From JACDER01 sp963717765 (GTDB lineage: Bacteria > Actinomycetota > Thermoleophilia > Gaiellales > Gaiellaceae), in the NCBI GenBank assembly GCA_963717765.1, contig CAVQWX010000003.1, positions 434,001 to 498,000 on the forward strand: a stretch of DNA of 64,000 nt, given 5' to 3'. Below the pieces are notes generated by a model. It made no database searches. It was not told the DNA's origin and worked only from the letters and a program-made list of their open reading frames with translations. Position 1 is the stretch's first letter. Each line of letters opens with the position of its first letter. This document shows, in pieces, positions 23,759 through 31,292 of this stretch. Both the position numbers and the translations under genes were made by a program.

Positions 23759-25344
23759 CCGTGCTTCAGAAGGCCGCGCACCGCGGGCTGCAGGCATCCG
23801 GGCTTGAGCGGCACGTCGCCCGCGAACAGGCCCGTGTGTACGGCCACGTAGCGCACGCCCAGCCGGTCGAGGGCGAGTGGATGCACGCTCCAGTTCCCGC
23901 AGTTGAGCGGCCGCAGCCGCCGGGCCGTGTCGTCGGCCGACTTCGGCGCCACCGTCGAGTATCCGCCGGGCCGCTCGCGGGACACCTGCATGTCGTAGTA
24001 CTGGTAGACGCTTCCCTCGCTGCGACCGGGCAGGAAGACGGGGAGCTCGGCGAGCCGGCCCGCCGGCTGCCCGCTCAGCGCGACGTACGCCTGGTTGTTC
24101 CCGTCCGCCGGCAACCCCTGGAAGAGCCGGACGTGCAGGTCGAAGAAGAGCGCCACGACCACTATGGCCGGCACGAACACGCGTGACGGAACCTTGGAGA
24201 CCGCGAACGCGACCAGGGCCGCGATGCAGAGGACCGCGACCGGCATGAGCCGCTCCGGGACGCGCGGGAACCGGAGCGGCGGGAAGTGCCGCCAGAGCGT
24301 CGAGTACAGCGGGAGGTTCGTCCCTAGTGCGAGCACGACGGGGACGACGGCGCCGATTCCGAGCACGACCGCAAGCGCGTACCGCCGCGTCCAGATCAGG
24401 ACGCCGAGCCCCGCAAGCGCGAGTAACGGTGCCAGCCAGCCGAGGAAGACGAAGCTCTCCAGCCCCGTGCGGACATGGCGCGTGACGAAGTCGAGGCCGT
24501 CCGCCGAGTAGAGCGCGACCTCCTGGAGGCTGCGCCCGCCCCCGTTGATCGAGCCCGGGATGGTCAACACGGCCACGAGCACGCCGGTCCCCACGCCGGC
24601 GAGCCCGGCAAGGACGCCTCCCACGAGCTTTCGCGGCTCGCGCCACGCGCGCAGGGCCACATAGAGGAGGAAGAACGGCACGCCCGCGAGAGCGAGATGG
24701 ACATCGGAGAACGGGATGGAGGCAAGCGCCGCCCCCGAGAGCACGAGCCACCAGCGGCTCCCCTTCAGCGCGCGCTCGAAGGCGAACAGCGCGAGCGGGA
24801 GCAAGATCGAGATCGGCCCGCGGAAGTGCCCCGTGCTCTGCGCCACCCGGTACGGCCCGAGCGCGAACGCGAGCCCCCCGACGAGCGCCGCTCCCCTCCC
24901 CAACCCGAGCTGCCGCAGCCATGCGAGCGTGAAGAGCCCCGCGGCCACGAACGAGAGCAGGATCAGGAGGTTCCACGCGATCACCGGCCCGAACGCGGCC
25001 TCGACCGGCCAGTACGGCAGCCCGAACGGCCAGCCGCCGAAGTTGAGGCGCGGGCTCGCCTCCGGCTGGAACGAGTACGGATCGATCCAGGGCGCGCGAC
25101 CGTTTTCCAACTGGTGTCCCACGAGCCACAGGTGGTAATTGGCCTGCAGGTAGTCGCCGGGCAGGACGTGGCCGTGCCCGGAGCGGTGGAAGTGCGCGAG
25201 GAAGCGGTCGTCCGCGTGCCGGATCGCCGGCCAGGTCGCAACGACCGCGGCCGCGAGATAGAGCGCGCAGGCTAGTGCGACAAAGCCTGCGCGGCCGAGA
25301 TCAAGTCGTCGAAGTCGGGCAGCTCGGAGTCGTCGTACCGCCAT
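23704..25344 (-). CDS. Polytopic membrane protein, GT-C glycosyltransferase-like
   Basis: A 546-residue integral membrane protein with about ten hydrophobic helices (first near residues 20-40) and a soluble C-terminal domain of ~150 residues. The layout resembles GT-C glycosyltransferases or YfhO-like proteins, with an Asp-containing first loop (RHADDRFLAHFHRSGHGH). No definite family motif was recognised. Its ATG is the only start in frame and overlaps the 3' end of the peroxiredoxin gene by 73 bp, so it is probably translated from the same message as the sigma-factor operon. Confidence 0.65.
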   Translation of the reverse strand: MAVRRLRAARLRRLDLGRAGFVALACALYLAAAVVATWPAIRHADDRFLAHFHRSGHGHVLPGDYLQANYHLWLVGHQLENGRAPWIDPYSFQPEASPRLNFGGWPFGLPYWPVEAAFGPVIAWNLLILLSFVAAGLFTLAWLRQLGLGRGAALVGGLAFALGPYRVAQSTGHFRGPISILLPLALFAFERALKGSRWWLVLSGAALASIPFSDVHLALAGVPFFLLYVALRAWREPRKLVGGVLAGLAGVGTGVLVAVLTIPGSINGGGRSLQEVALYSADGLDFVTRHVRTGLESFVFLGWLAPLLALAGLGVLIWTRRYALAVVLGIGAVVPVVLALGTNLPLYSTLWRHFPPLRFPRVPERLMPVAVLCIAALVAFAVSKVPSRVFVPAIVVVALFFDLHVRLFQGLPADGNNQAYVALSGQPAGRLAELPVFLPGRSEGSVYQYYDMQVSRERPGGYSTVAPKSADDTARRLRPLNCGNWSVHPLALDRLGVRYVAVHTGLFAGDVPLKPGCLQPAVRGLLKHGYRPLGSGGDIRMYVKRQ

Positions 25345-25721
25345 CGGCCCCGGACCGTACCGTCCTGCCCGATCAGAAACGCCGCACGCTCGGGGACGCC
25401 GCGCATCCCGCGAAACTCACGCGCGACACCGAATCCCTCCGTTGCGTCCCCGTTCCAGTCGGAGAGCAGCGGGAAATCGAGGTCGAGAGCCTGCTTCCAG
25501 GCGATATGCGTCCACGGCGAGTCGCGGGAGATGCCGTACGCGCGCACGTTCGCCGCTTCGAGCTCCGGTCTCCTGTCACGCAGGAGCTCCATCTCGTTCG
25601 TTCAGGTCGAGGACCAGTCGAAGAGGTAGAACAGGAGGAGGATCGGGCCTTCGGCGACGAGGTCGCGCAGCGTGACCGGGTCGCGGCTCTCCAGGAAGAC
25701 GGTTGCTTCGGGTAGCTCCAC
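25272..25721 (-). CDS. Peroxiredoxin (AhpC/TSA, Bcp-like) with in-frame TGA at the catalytic Cys position; candidate selenoprotein
   Basis: From GTG 25721 the frame reads VELPEATVFLESRDP..., reaches TGA at codon 40 (25602-25604) and continues without interruption to the stop at 25272. The result is 149 residues including the TGA position. Around the codon it reads FDWSST-U-TNEMELLRD. This lines up residue for residue with the Bcp-type catalytic motif TPGC-TTEACSFRD, so the TGA replaces the peroxidatic cysteine. Downstream segments YGISRDSPWTHIAWK, FPLLSDWNGDATEGFGV and RAAFLIGQDGTVRGRW are normal for the family. No other frameshift is present. A hairpin suitable as a bacterial SECIS follows the codon. 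The family reduces peroxides with thiol donors. The gene follows the sigma/beta-propeller genes by 9 bp. Alternative: a recent nonsense mutation. Confidence 0.82.
25570..25586 (-). promoter_or_regulatory. Candidate bacterial SECIS stem-loop
   Basis: On the minus strand, 15 nt after the TGA, a perfect 6-bp stem CTCCTG/CAGGAG closes a 5-nt loop CGTGA. The loop starts 21 nt after the TGA and has a G at its second position. This agrees with recalled rules for bacterial SECIS elements (loop roughly 16-37 nt after the codon with an early G). A longer alternative pairing, GAGCTCC with GGAGCTC, surrounds it. Short hairpins are common in GC-rich DNA, so this is only supportive. Confidence 0.55.
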
Positions 25722-25730
25722 GGCTGGACC

Positions 25731-26897
25731 CTAACCCGTCGGGCAGCACCATCCCGCCTGCGGCACGTCCGGGAACGCGCCGAGCTGGCGCGCGATGTCG
25801 CCGACGATGCGCTGGCGGCCGGCCGGCGTCACGAACATGAACGCATCGGCGCTCTTCCAGCCCGCGAGCAGCCACGTGCCGTTCGGCGACCAGGCGAGCG
25901 TTCCGAACCGCCCGTCCGCGTTGAAGACCGTGCGTGGCGTCGCGCCGGGCGCGTCGCCGTCGCGGAGCTGGACGGCGCTCTGCTGCGGGAAGCGCAGGAG
26001 GACCGCGATGCGGTGACCGCCGGGCGCGAACGCCGCCGCGACGGCGGCGGCGGGAAGGAACGCGCGCCCGATCCGCTGCCCGCGCAGCCCGCCGAACACG
26101 ACCAGGGAACGGCGGGTGAGGGCGAGGAGGCGCGTGCCGTCATCCGACCACGCGAGCTCGGTCACGGGCGGAAGCCGCGGCGAGTGCCAGGACAGCCTGT
26201 TCGTCGCCGTGTCCACCACGCGGATGCGGCCCGCCGCCCCGACGTAGGCGAGCACGAAGCCGCCGGGCTTCCAGGCCGGCGCCGTGGGAGCGGCTGTGGC
26301 GTCGACGAGCCGGTCCTGCGTCCCGTCGCCCGCGACCAGGCGCAGCGTTTCGCCGCGCAGGTACGCGATCTTCGTGGAGCCCTGCACCTCGGGCGACCAG
26401 CGCGGGGAGGAGAGCTTTCCGGCGCGCGCCAGCGACCAGCGAACGGTTCCGTCCGGCTCGAGGGCGACGAGGTCGTGGGCCCCGAGGGCGGTGACGAACA
26501 GTCCTCGCGGCGACCACGAGGCGTCGCGGTAGCGGCCGAGCAGCCGCCGTCCGCCGTCCGGGCGGATGATCCACGGGCCGCGCGCGGTGTTCACCAGCAG
26601 CCGGCCGGATGCGGGGAGCGAGAAGAGCGCCTGCTTGTAGGTGACGACCTTCTTCTCCTTCGTGCGGCCGACGGCGTCGCGGATCGCGTTCAGGACCGGC
26701 GGGTTGACAACCGCTGCGACGAGCGCGACCGCCCCTGCGGCGACGAGGAGCGGCCGGAGGACCCGCGGCGGCCGCCGCCGAGCGGGCTCGCGTTCGTCGA
26801 AGGCGCTGCGGGTGACCGCCCAGGCACGGCGCTCCGCGCCGATCGCGTCAGGCGGTTGGATCCTTCTCAGCGCGCGGCGGAGATCGGCGTCAGCCAT
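25731..26897 (-). CDS. Membrane-anchored beta-propeller protein, probable anti-sigma partner
   Basis: A 388-residue protein with a ~45-residue cytoplasmic N-terminus (MADADLRRALRRIQPPDAIG), one membrane helix near residues 48-66 (LRPLLVAAGAVALVAAVV) and an extracytoplasmic domain. That domain has repeated WSPRGL-, WSPEVQG-, WSDDGTRL- and WSPNGTWL-type blades, typical of TolB/WD40-like propellers. It overlaps the ECF sigma gene by 8 bp, the usual position for an anti-sigma factor. No Cys-based zinc anti-sigma motif (HxxxCxxC) is seen, so its role as an anti-sigma factor is inferred from position and topology. Confidence 0.72.
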   Translation of the reverse strand: MADADLRRALRRIQPPDAIGAERRAWAVTRSAFDEREPARRRPPRVLRPLLVAAGAVALVAAVVNPPVLNAIRDAVGRTKEKKVVTYKQALFSLPASGRLLVNTARGPWIIRPDGGRRLLGRYRDASWSPRGLFVTALGAHDLVALEPDGTVRWSLARAGKLSSPRWSPEVQGSTKIAYLRGETLRLVAGDGTQDRLVDATAAPTAPAWKPGGFVLAYVGAAGRIRVVDTATNRLSWHSPRLPPVTELAWSDDGTRLLALTRRSLVVFGGLRGQRIGRAFLPAAAVAAAFAPGGHRIAVLLRFPQQSAVQLRDGDAPGATPRTVFNADGRFGTLAWSPNGTWLLAGWKSADAFMFVTPAGRQRIVGDIARQLGAFPDVPQAGWCCPTG

Positions 26898-27429
26898 CGT
26901 CCTCCTCCGGAAGCTCCTCGCGCATCCGGTCGAGGCCGCGGCGCAGGCGCGAGTTCACCGTCCCGCGGGGGAGATCGAGCAGGTCGGCGATCTCGCCCGG
27001 TGTGTAGTCGAGCAGGTGGCGGAGCACGATCACCGCGCGGTGCTCCGGCGACAGCGCGGCCAACGCGGCCGCCGTCGGCTCGGAGTACGCGGCGTCCACG
27101 GGTGGGGAGGACGCTCGCTCCTCGAGCGCGTCCCCGCCCACCTCGGCGCGCAGGGCGCGGGCGCGGGACCAGTCGATCGCGCGGTTGACGACGATGCGGT
27201 GCAGCCACGGACCGAACGGACGGCGGCGGTCGAAGCGGTCGAGGGCGCGGATCGCGGCCAGGAAGGCCTCCTGCGCGATGTCCTCCGCGGCCGCGGCGTC
27301 CTGGACGACGAGGTACGCCGCCCGGTGCGCCCGCGGCCAGTGCTCGCGGAACAGCGCCTCCAGGTCCGGGACGGAGCCGGCCTGCGCCCCGCGCACCCAG
27401 GAGGCTTCTCCACCCCAGAGCCTCGCCAT
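26890..27429 (-). CDS. ECF-family RNA polymerase sigma factor
   Basis: A 179-residue sigma factor with region 2 (LEALFREHWPRAHRAAYLVV, DIAQEAFLAAIRALDRFD, PFGPWLHRIVVNRAIDW) and region 4 (ALSPEHRAVIVLRHLLDYTPGEIADLL, GTVNSRLRRGLDRMRE). A linker of ~30 residues separates them, and regions 1 and 3 are absent, as expected for the ECF group. It heads an operon with the beta-propeller protein, the candidate selenocysteine peroxiredoxin and the membrane protein. This suggests control of an envelope or oxidative-stress response. Confidence 0.92.
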   Translation of the reverse strand: MARLWGGEASWVRGAQAGSVPDLEALFREHWPRAHRAAYLVVQDAAAAEDIAQEAFLAAIRALDRFDRRRPFGPWLHRIVVNRAIDWSRARALRAEVGGDALEERASSPPVDAAYSEPTAAALAALSPEHRAVIVLRHLLDYTPGEIADLLDLPRGTVNSRLRRGLDRMREELPEEDDG

Positions 27430-27534
27430 CGCGCGCCGACTATACGAGCGGCGTGAGGTTTCCGGTCCATGCGTGGATATACGGCTGTGACGGCAGTTCG
27501 AGTCCGGCGGGACCTCTCGGCTCGTTCCCGGCGT

Positions 27535-28326
27535 ATGGGGAGCATGCCCCGCATCGTCGTGATCGCCCTTGTCGCGCTCGCCACAGCCGGCGGGGCCTGG
27601 GCAGCCCTACCGGGGATGGGAACCGCCCGGTCGGTCAGGTCCGCCGACGGAAAGGTCAGCTATCGCGCGGTCTGGAGGAAGGGGAGCACGACGGTCGACC
27701 TCGTCCGCGACGCGCGCACCGTCAAAACGGCCAGGCTCGACGGCAACTTCGGCTTCCCGGCTCCGACGAACACGGGACAGGGCGAGGGGTTGTCGCACGA
27801 CGGCCGCACGCTCGTCCTCGCCGGCGCCGGATCGTTCGGCCGCTTCGCCGTCCTCGACGCCGGGACGCTTCACGTCCGCCGCATGATCCGGCTGCGCGGG
27901 CAGTTCACCTACGACGCGCTGTCGCCGACCGCATCGACGCTGTACCTCATCCAGCACACGGCGAACGGCCCGGTCGACCGCTACTACGTCCGCGCCTACG
28001 ACCTGGCAAGGACGCGGCTGCTGAAGCAGATCATCTTCGACACGCGCGAGAACTCGAGCCTGATGACCGGTGCTGCGATCGTCCGCGCGACCGGCCCGAC
28101 CGGGCGCCGGGTGTACACGCTGTACGGCCGTTCGAACGGCACGCTCTTCGTGCACGCGCTCGACACGGTCGACCGTCACGCGGTCTGCATCGATCTCCCG
28201 CGCGTTGCGCCGAACGCAGTCTGGAACGTGGGGATGAAGCTGGCATCCGGCCGCCTCACCGTCCGCAATCGCACGACGAGGGTCGCCGTCATCGACACCA
28301 GGACCCTGCGGGTCGTACGCAGATGA
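27535..28326 (+). CDS. Secreted protein of unknown function, first of a tandem paralogue pair
   Basis: A protein of about 263 residues with a signal peptide (MPRIVVIALVALATAGGAWA, if started at ATG 27544; 27535 and 27469 are alternatives). The mature part has beta-propeller-like repeats: GEGLSHDGRTLVLAG, FTYDALSPTASTLYLIQH, RYYVRAYDLARTRLLKQIIFD. The adjacent downstream gene encodes a clear paralogue. It is read divergently from the sigma-factor gene and may belong to its regulon, which is inference. Function not recognised. Confidence 0.68.
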   Translation: MGSMPRIVVIALVALATAGGAWAALPGMGTARSVRSADGKVSYRAVWRKGSTTVDLVRDARTVKTARLDGNFGFPAPTNTGQGEGLSHDGRTLVLAGAGSFGRFAVLDAGTLHVRRMIRLRGQFTYDALSPTASTLYLIQHTANGPVDRYYVRAYDLARTRLLKQIIFDTRENSSLMTGAAIVRATGPTGRRVYTLYGRSNGTLFVHALDTVDRHAVCIDLPRVAPNAVWNVGMKLASGRLTVRNRTTRVAVIDTRTLRVVRR

Positions 28327-29105
28327 TCCGGTCGCTCGCGGTGCTGCTGGCGCTTGCGGGAGTCGCCGCAGGCGCGGCTGTTGCCGACGGGCCCGGCGCG
28401 TCCGCCGTCACCACCACCAATTCGATCTTCGCGCCGGGCGGACGGATGTACACGACCGCGGTCCACTCGCGCCGGACCACCCTCTCGCTCTGGCGAACCC
28501 GCGCCAAGGCGCGGAAAGTCACGATCGACGGTTCGCTGGGATTCCCTGTCCCCACCTCCGACGGGGTAGGGGAGGGAATCTCGCACGACGGCGGCACGCT
28601 CCTGCTCACCTCCCGGTCGCGCTTCGTCGCCGTCGACGCCCGCTCGCTCGCCGTCCGCCGCGACGCCGTTCTCCACGGCCAGTTCTCCTACGACGCGCTC
28701 TCGCCGAACGGCCGCACGCTCTTCCTGATCCAGCACGCGTCGCCGACCTCGCAGCACTACTACGTGCGCGCCTACGACCTCGCGCACGGGCGGCTCCTGC
28801 GCCAGATCATCTTCGACGCGCGTGAGAAGGGCGAAGGGCCGATGAGCGGCTCTCCGGTCACGCGCGCGACCGGCCCGAGCGGGCGCTGGATCTACACGTT
28901 GTACGTGCGCTCGAGCGGCGCGATGTTCGTGCACGCGCTCGATTCGGTCGACCTGCACGCGTTCTGCATCGACCTGCCGCGGCGGGTCACGACCGCGAAC
29001 GTCTGGCACACGAAGCTCGAGTTGAAGCCGGGCAGATTGGCCGTGCTGGCGGGAACGAAGCGGCTGGCGGCGATCGACACGAGGACGCTTCGCATCAGGC
29101 GCTAG
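28323..29105 (+). CDS. Secreted protein of unknown function, second of a tandem paralogue pair
   Basis: A 260-residue secreted protein with signal peptide MIRSLAVLLALAGVAAGAA. It aligns with the previous gene product along most of its length (GEGISHDGGTLLLTS, FSYDALSPNGRTLFLIQH, YYVRAYDLAHGRLLRQIIFD), which indicates tandem gene duplication. The ATG overlaps the upstream stop (ATGA). The 3' end overlaps the convergent GCS2 gene by 4 bp. Function unknown. Confidence 0.72.
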   Translation: MIRSLAVLLALAGVAAGAAVADGPGASAVTTTNSIFAPGGRMYTTAVHSRRTTLSLWRTRAKARKVTIDGSLGFPVPTSDGVGEGISHDGGTLLLTSRSRFVAVDARSLAVRRDAVLHGQFSYDALSPNGRTLFLIQHASPTSQHYYVRAYDLAHGRLLRQIIFDAREKGEGPMSGSPVTRATGPSGRWIYTLYVRSSGAMFVHALDSVDLHAFCIDLPRRVTTANVWHTKLELKPGRLAVLAGTKRLAAIDTRTLRIRR

Positions 29106-30301
29106 CTGTCCGCGCCCGCTTCCGTCGCCTCCGCGATCTCGCCCACGACCTCGACGATGTCGCGGTTCGTGTTGAAGACGCGGCGCTGACGGTCTGCGCT
29201 GTTGCCGCGGGAGAGGATCTCCGCGATCCCCTCCAGCTCGCGCTCGGCGCCGAGCTCACGCGCATGCGGCTCGAGGTCGCGCAGGTTGCGCCGGATCAGC
29301 TGGGCGACCGGGACGCGGTTGCGGCGGCCTGTCGCGAGATCCATGACGGGCGCCTCGAGCCCGTAGCGTGCGGCCAGCCACTTGTTCTCGGTCGTGAGGA
29401 TCCGGTGGTACGACGGGACCTCCAGGCCCTCGTCGAAGCGCTCGGAGTAGAGCTTGACCAGCGCCTGGCAGTACGCGGTGATCGCCACCGCGTCCTCCAC
29501 CCGAGTCACCGCGTCGCAGATGCGGATCTCCACCGTCCCGAGCCGCGGGTGGAGGCGGACGTCCCACCAGATGTGCGTGTAGTCGGCGATGCAGCCGGTG
29601 CGCTCGAGGTGGCCGACGACCTCGGCGTAGTCGGCGTAGTCGGCGAAGCGCGGCGGCGGGCCCGAGCGAGGGAACGCTGCGAAGACCATCTGCCGGCTCG
29701 AGGCGAGGCCGGTGGGCTCGCCGCGCCAGAACGGTGAGCTCGCCGAGAGCGCGAGCAGCGCGCCCAGGTCGTTGAGCAGACCGTTCACGACCTGGATCGC
29801 CTTCTCCGGCCCGTCCACGGCGACGTGCACGTGCATCCCGAAGATCAGCTCGCGCCGTGCGATGTACTGCAGCTGGTCGACGAGCGCCCGGTAGCGGTCG
29901 CGCGCGGTGATCCGCTGGCGCTCGAAGAGGCTGAAGGGATGCGTCCCTGACGAGCCGACGCGCAGCCCGCGCGCGTGTGCGACCTCACAGACGGTCCTTC
30001 GCAGCGTGCGCAGGGCCGTCTCGGCCTCGGCGACGTTCCTGCAGACCGGCGTCGCGATCTCGACGGTCGACTGCATCAGCTCGGCGTTGATCCGGTCCTC
30101 GTGCTCGTGCCCGAGCAGGTCACCGAGCACGGTGTCGATGTGCTGGACGAGGTCGAATGTCTCCCCGTCCAGCAGCATGTACTCCTCCTCGACTCCGAGC
30201 GTGTATGCCTCGCTCGACCCGAACTTGTGGTCGACCACGCTGCCGGGATGGAGGCTGTCCTCGAGGCCCGTGATCGAGGACGGGTAGGCCTGCTTCGTCA
30301 T
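29102..30301 (-). CDS. Glutamate-cysteine ligase family 2 / carboxylate-amine ligase
   Basis: A 399-residue member of the GCS2 (YbdK-like) family, which ligate glutamate or another carboxylate to an amine with ATP. It shows TLGVEEEYMLLDGETFDLV, the ELMQSTVEIATPVC segment, the FGMHVHVAVDGPEKAI core and WWDVRLHPRLGTVEIRICDA. These are characteristic of the family. Since the two-step glutathione pathway is not next to it, mycothiol- or ergothioneine-related roles are possible but unproven. It overlaps the next gene in its operon by 4 bp. Confidence 0.88.
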   Translation of the reverse strand: MTKQAYPSSITGLEDSLHPGSVVDHKFGSSEAYTLGVEEEYMLLDGETFDLVQHIDTVLGDLLGHEHEDRINAELMQSTVEIATPVCRNVAEAETALRTLRRTVCEVAHARGLRVGSSGTHPFSLFERQRITARDRYRALVDQLQYIARRELIFGMHVHVAVDGPEKAIQVVNGLLNDLGALLALSASSPFWRGEPTGLASSRQMVFAAFPRSGPPPRFADYADYAEVVGHLERTGCIADYTHIWWDVRLHPRLGTVEIRICDAVTRVEDAVAITAYCQALVKLYSERFDEGLEVPSYHRILTTENKWLAARYGLEAPVMDLATGRRNRVPVAQLIRRNLRDLEPHARELGAERELEGIAEILSRGNSADRQRRVFNTNRDIVEVVGEIAEATEAGADS

Positions 30302-30909
30302 GCCTCGCGGACAATAGCCCGGTCGGCGCCCCCGACAAAGCGCCGGAGGAGCAGGACGATCGGGATTCCGAGCACGACGGTGGCGGCCATCTTGGCCACG
30401 ATCTGGCCCTCGATGAACGCCAGCGAGCCGAATGCGACCGCGAGAAAGACGAGGCTGTCGAGCGGGACGGAGATCGCGTTCGTGGAGACCACGCGCACGG
30501 CATCGGGAAAGCGTCCGCGCATCCAGGCGCCGAGCCCGTTGTCGATCGTCTCCGACACGGCGAAAGCGGCGAGGCTGCCGACGACGATCCGCCAGGTTCC
30601 GGCCAGGAAGCCGAACCGGTCCGGACCGACGCTGTTCATCTCGTTCACGATCGCGATCCAGATCGCGAGAACGGCCGACCCGGCGAAGCCCATCGCGATC
30701 ATGAGCTGCGCGTTCTTCCAGCCTTCCCGCCTCGTGGGAGCGGTGTGGTGCGCGGTCTCGATCAGCGCCAGTGCCAGGCCGATCAGGTAGGTGCCGGCGG
30801 GGGCGGCCAGGTGCGTGAAGGGGAGCTCGATGATCTTGTTCGCGCTCACCTGCGCGGTCAGCACGACCCCGACGTACAGGCCGGTCAGGATCGCCAGCTG
30901 GCGATTCAC
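30298..30909 (-). CDS. VUT family (YhhQ-like) queuosine precursor transporter
   Basis: A 203-residue protein with about six membrane segments, beginning VNRQLAILTGLYVGVVLTAQVSANK. It has the family's conserved block VVSTNAISVPLDSLVFLAVAFGSL. Members import queuosine precursors such as preQ0 or preQ1. The GTG start at 30909 overlaps the RidA stop (GTGA), so it lies in a coupled run esterase-RidA-transporter-GCS2. The link of that run to queuosine is unclear. Confidence 0.8.
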   Translation of the reverse strand: MNRQLAILTGLYVGVVLTAQVSANKIIELPFTHLAAPAGTYLIGLALALIETAHHTAPTRREGWKNAQLMIAMGFAGSAVLAIWIAIVNEMNSVGPDRFGFLAGTWRIVVGSLAAFAVSETIDNGLGAWMRGRFPDAVRVVSTNAISVPLDSLVFLAVAFGSLAFIEGQIVAKMAATVVLGIPIVLLLRRFVGGADRAIVREA

Positions 30910-31292
30910 GCCACGAGAGCGTCGGCTTCGATCTCGACGAGGAAGCGCGGGTCGAGCAGGCCGGTGATCACGAGCATGGCGCTCGCCGGCCGGATCTCCC
31001 CGAAGACCTCGCCGTGCGCTCGGGCAACTCCTTCCCAGTGCTCCGCCGCGGTGATGTAGACGCGCGTACGGACGACGTCCTCCGCACGCGCGCCGAGCTC
31101 CGCGAGCGCGGAGACGATGATCTCCAGGCAGCGGCGCGCCTGCTCGTACGCATCGGGAGGAGGCGGCTCGCCGTCGGGCATGACGGGGGCCGTCCCGGAG
31201 ACGTGAATCTGGTCCCCGACGCGGACGGCGCGCGAGTAGCCGACCGACGCCGCCCACGGCGACACCGCCGGCACGACCTGGCGCTCGCTCAC
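30906..31292 (-). CDS. RidA/YjgF family protein (enamine/imine deaminase)
   Basis: A 128-residue protein of the RidA family, whose members hydrolyse reactive enamines and imines. It shows the family pattern: VSPWAASVGYSRAVRVGDQIHVSGTAP, an AYEQARRCLEIIVSALAELG helix, VVRTRVYI, and PASAMLVITGLLDPRFLVEIEADA. In this last segment the substrate-binding Arg of canonical RidA (ARxxV) is not at its usual place, so activity is not assured. The GTG start overlaps the esterase gene by 4 bp. Confidence 0.85.
   Translation of the reverse strand: MSERQVVPAVSPWAASVGYSRAVRVGDQIHVSGTAPVMPDGEPPPPDAYEQARRCLEIIVSALAELGARAEDVVRTRVYITAAEHWEGVARAHGEVFGEIRPASAMLVITGLLDPRFLVEIEADALVA

Noticed and set aside
25576..25875. 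Separate small gene covering the peroxiredoxin N-terminus in another frame
   Set aside because: The translated sequence is Arg/Pro-rich without family features; the frame through the TGA gives the real peroxiredoxin N-terminus.
27480..27520. T-arm-like sequence GTTCGAGTCC suggesting a tRNA
   Set aside because: The flanking bases do not pair as a 5-bp T stem, and no acceptor or anticodon arms surround it.
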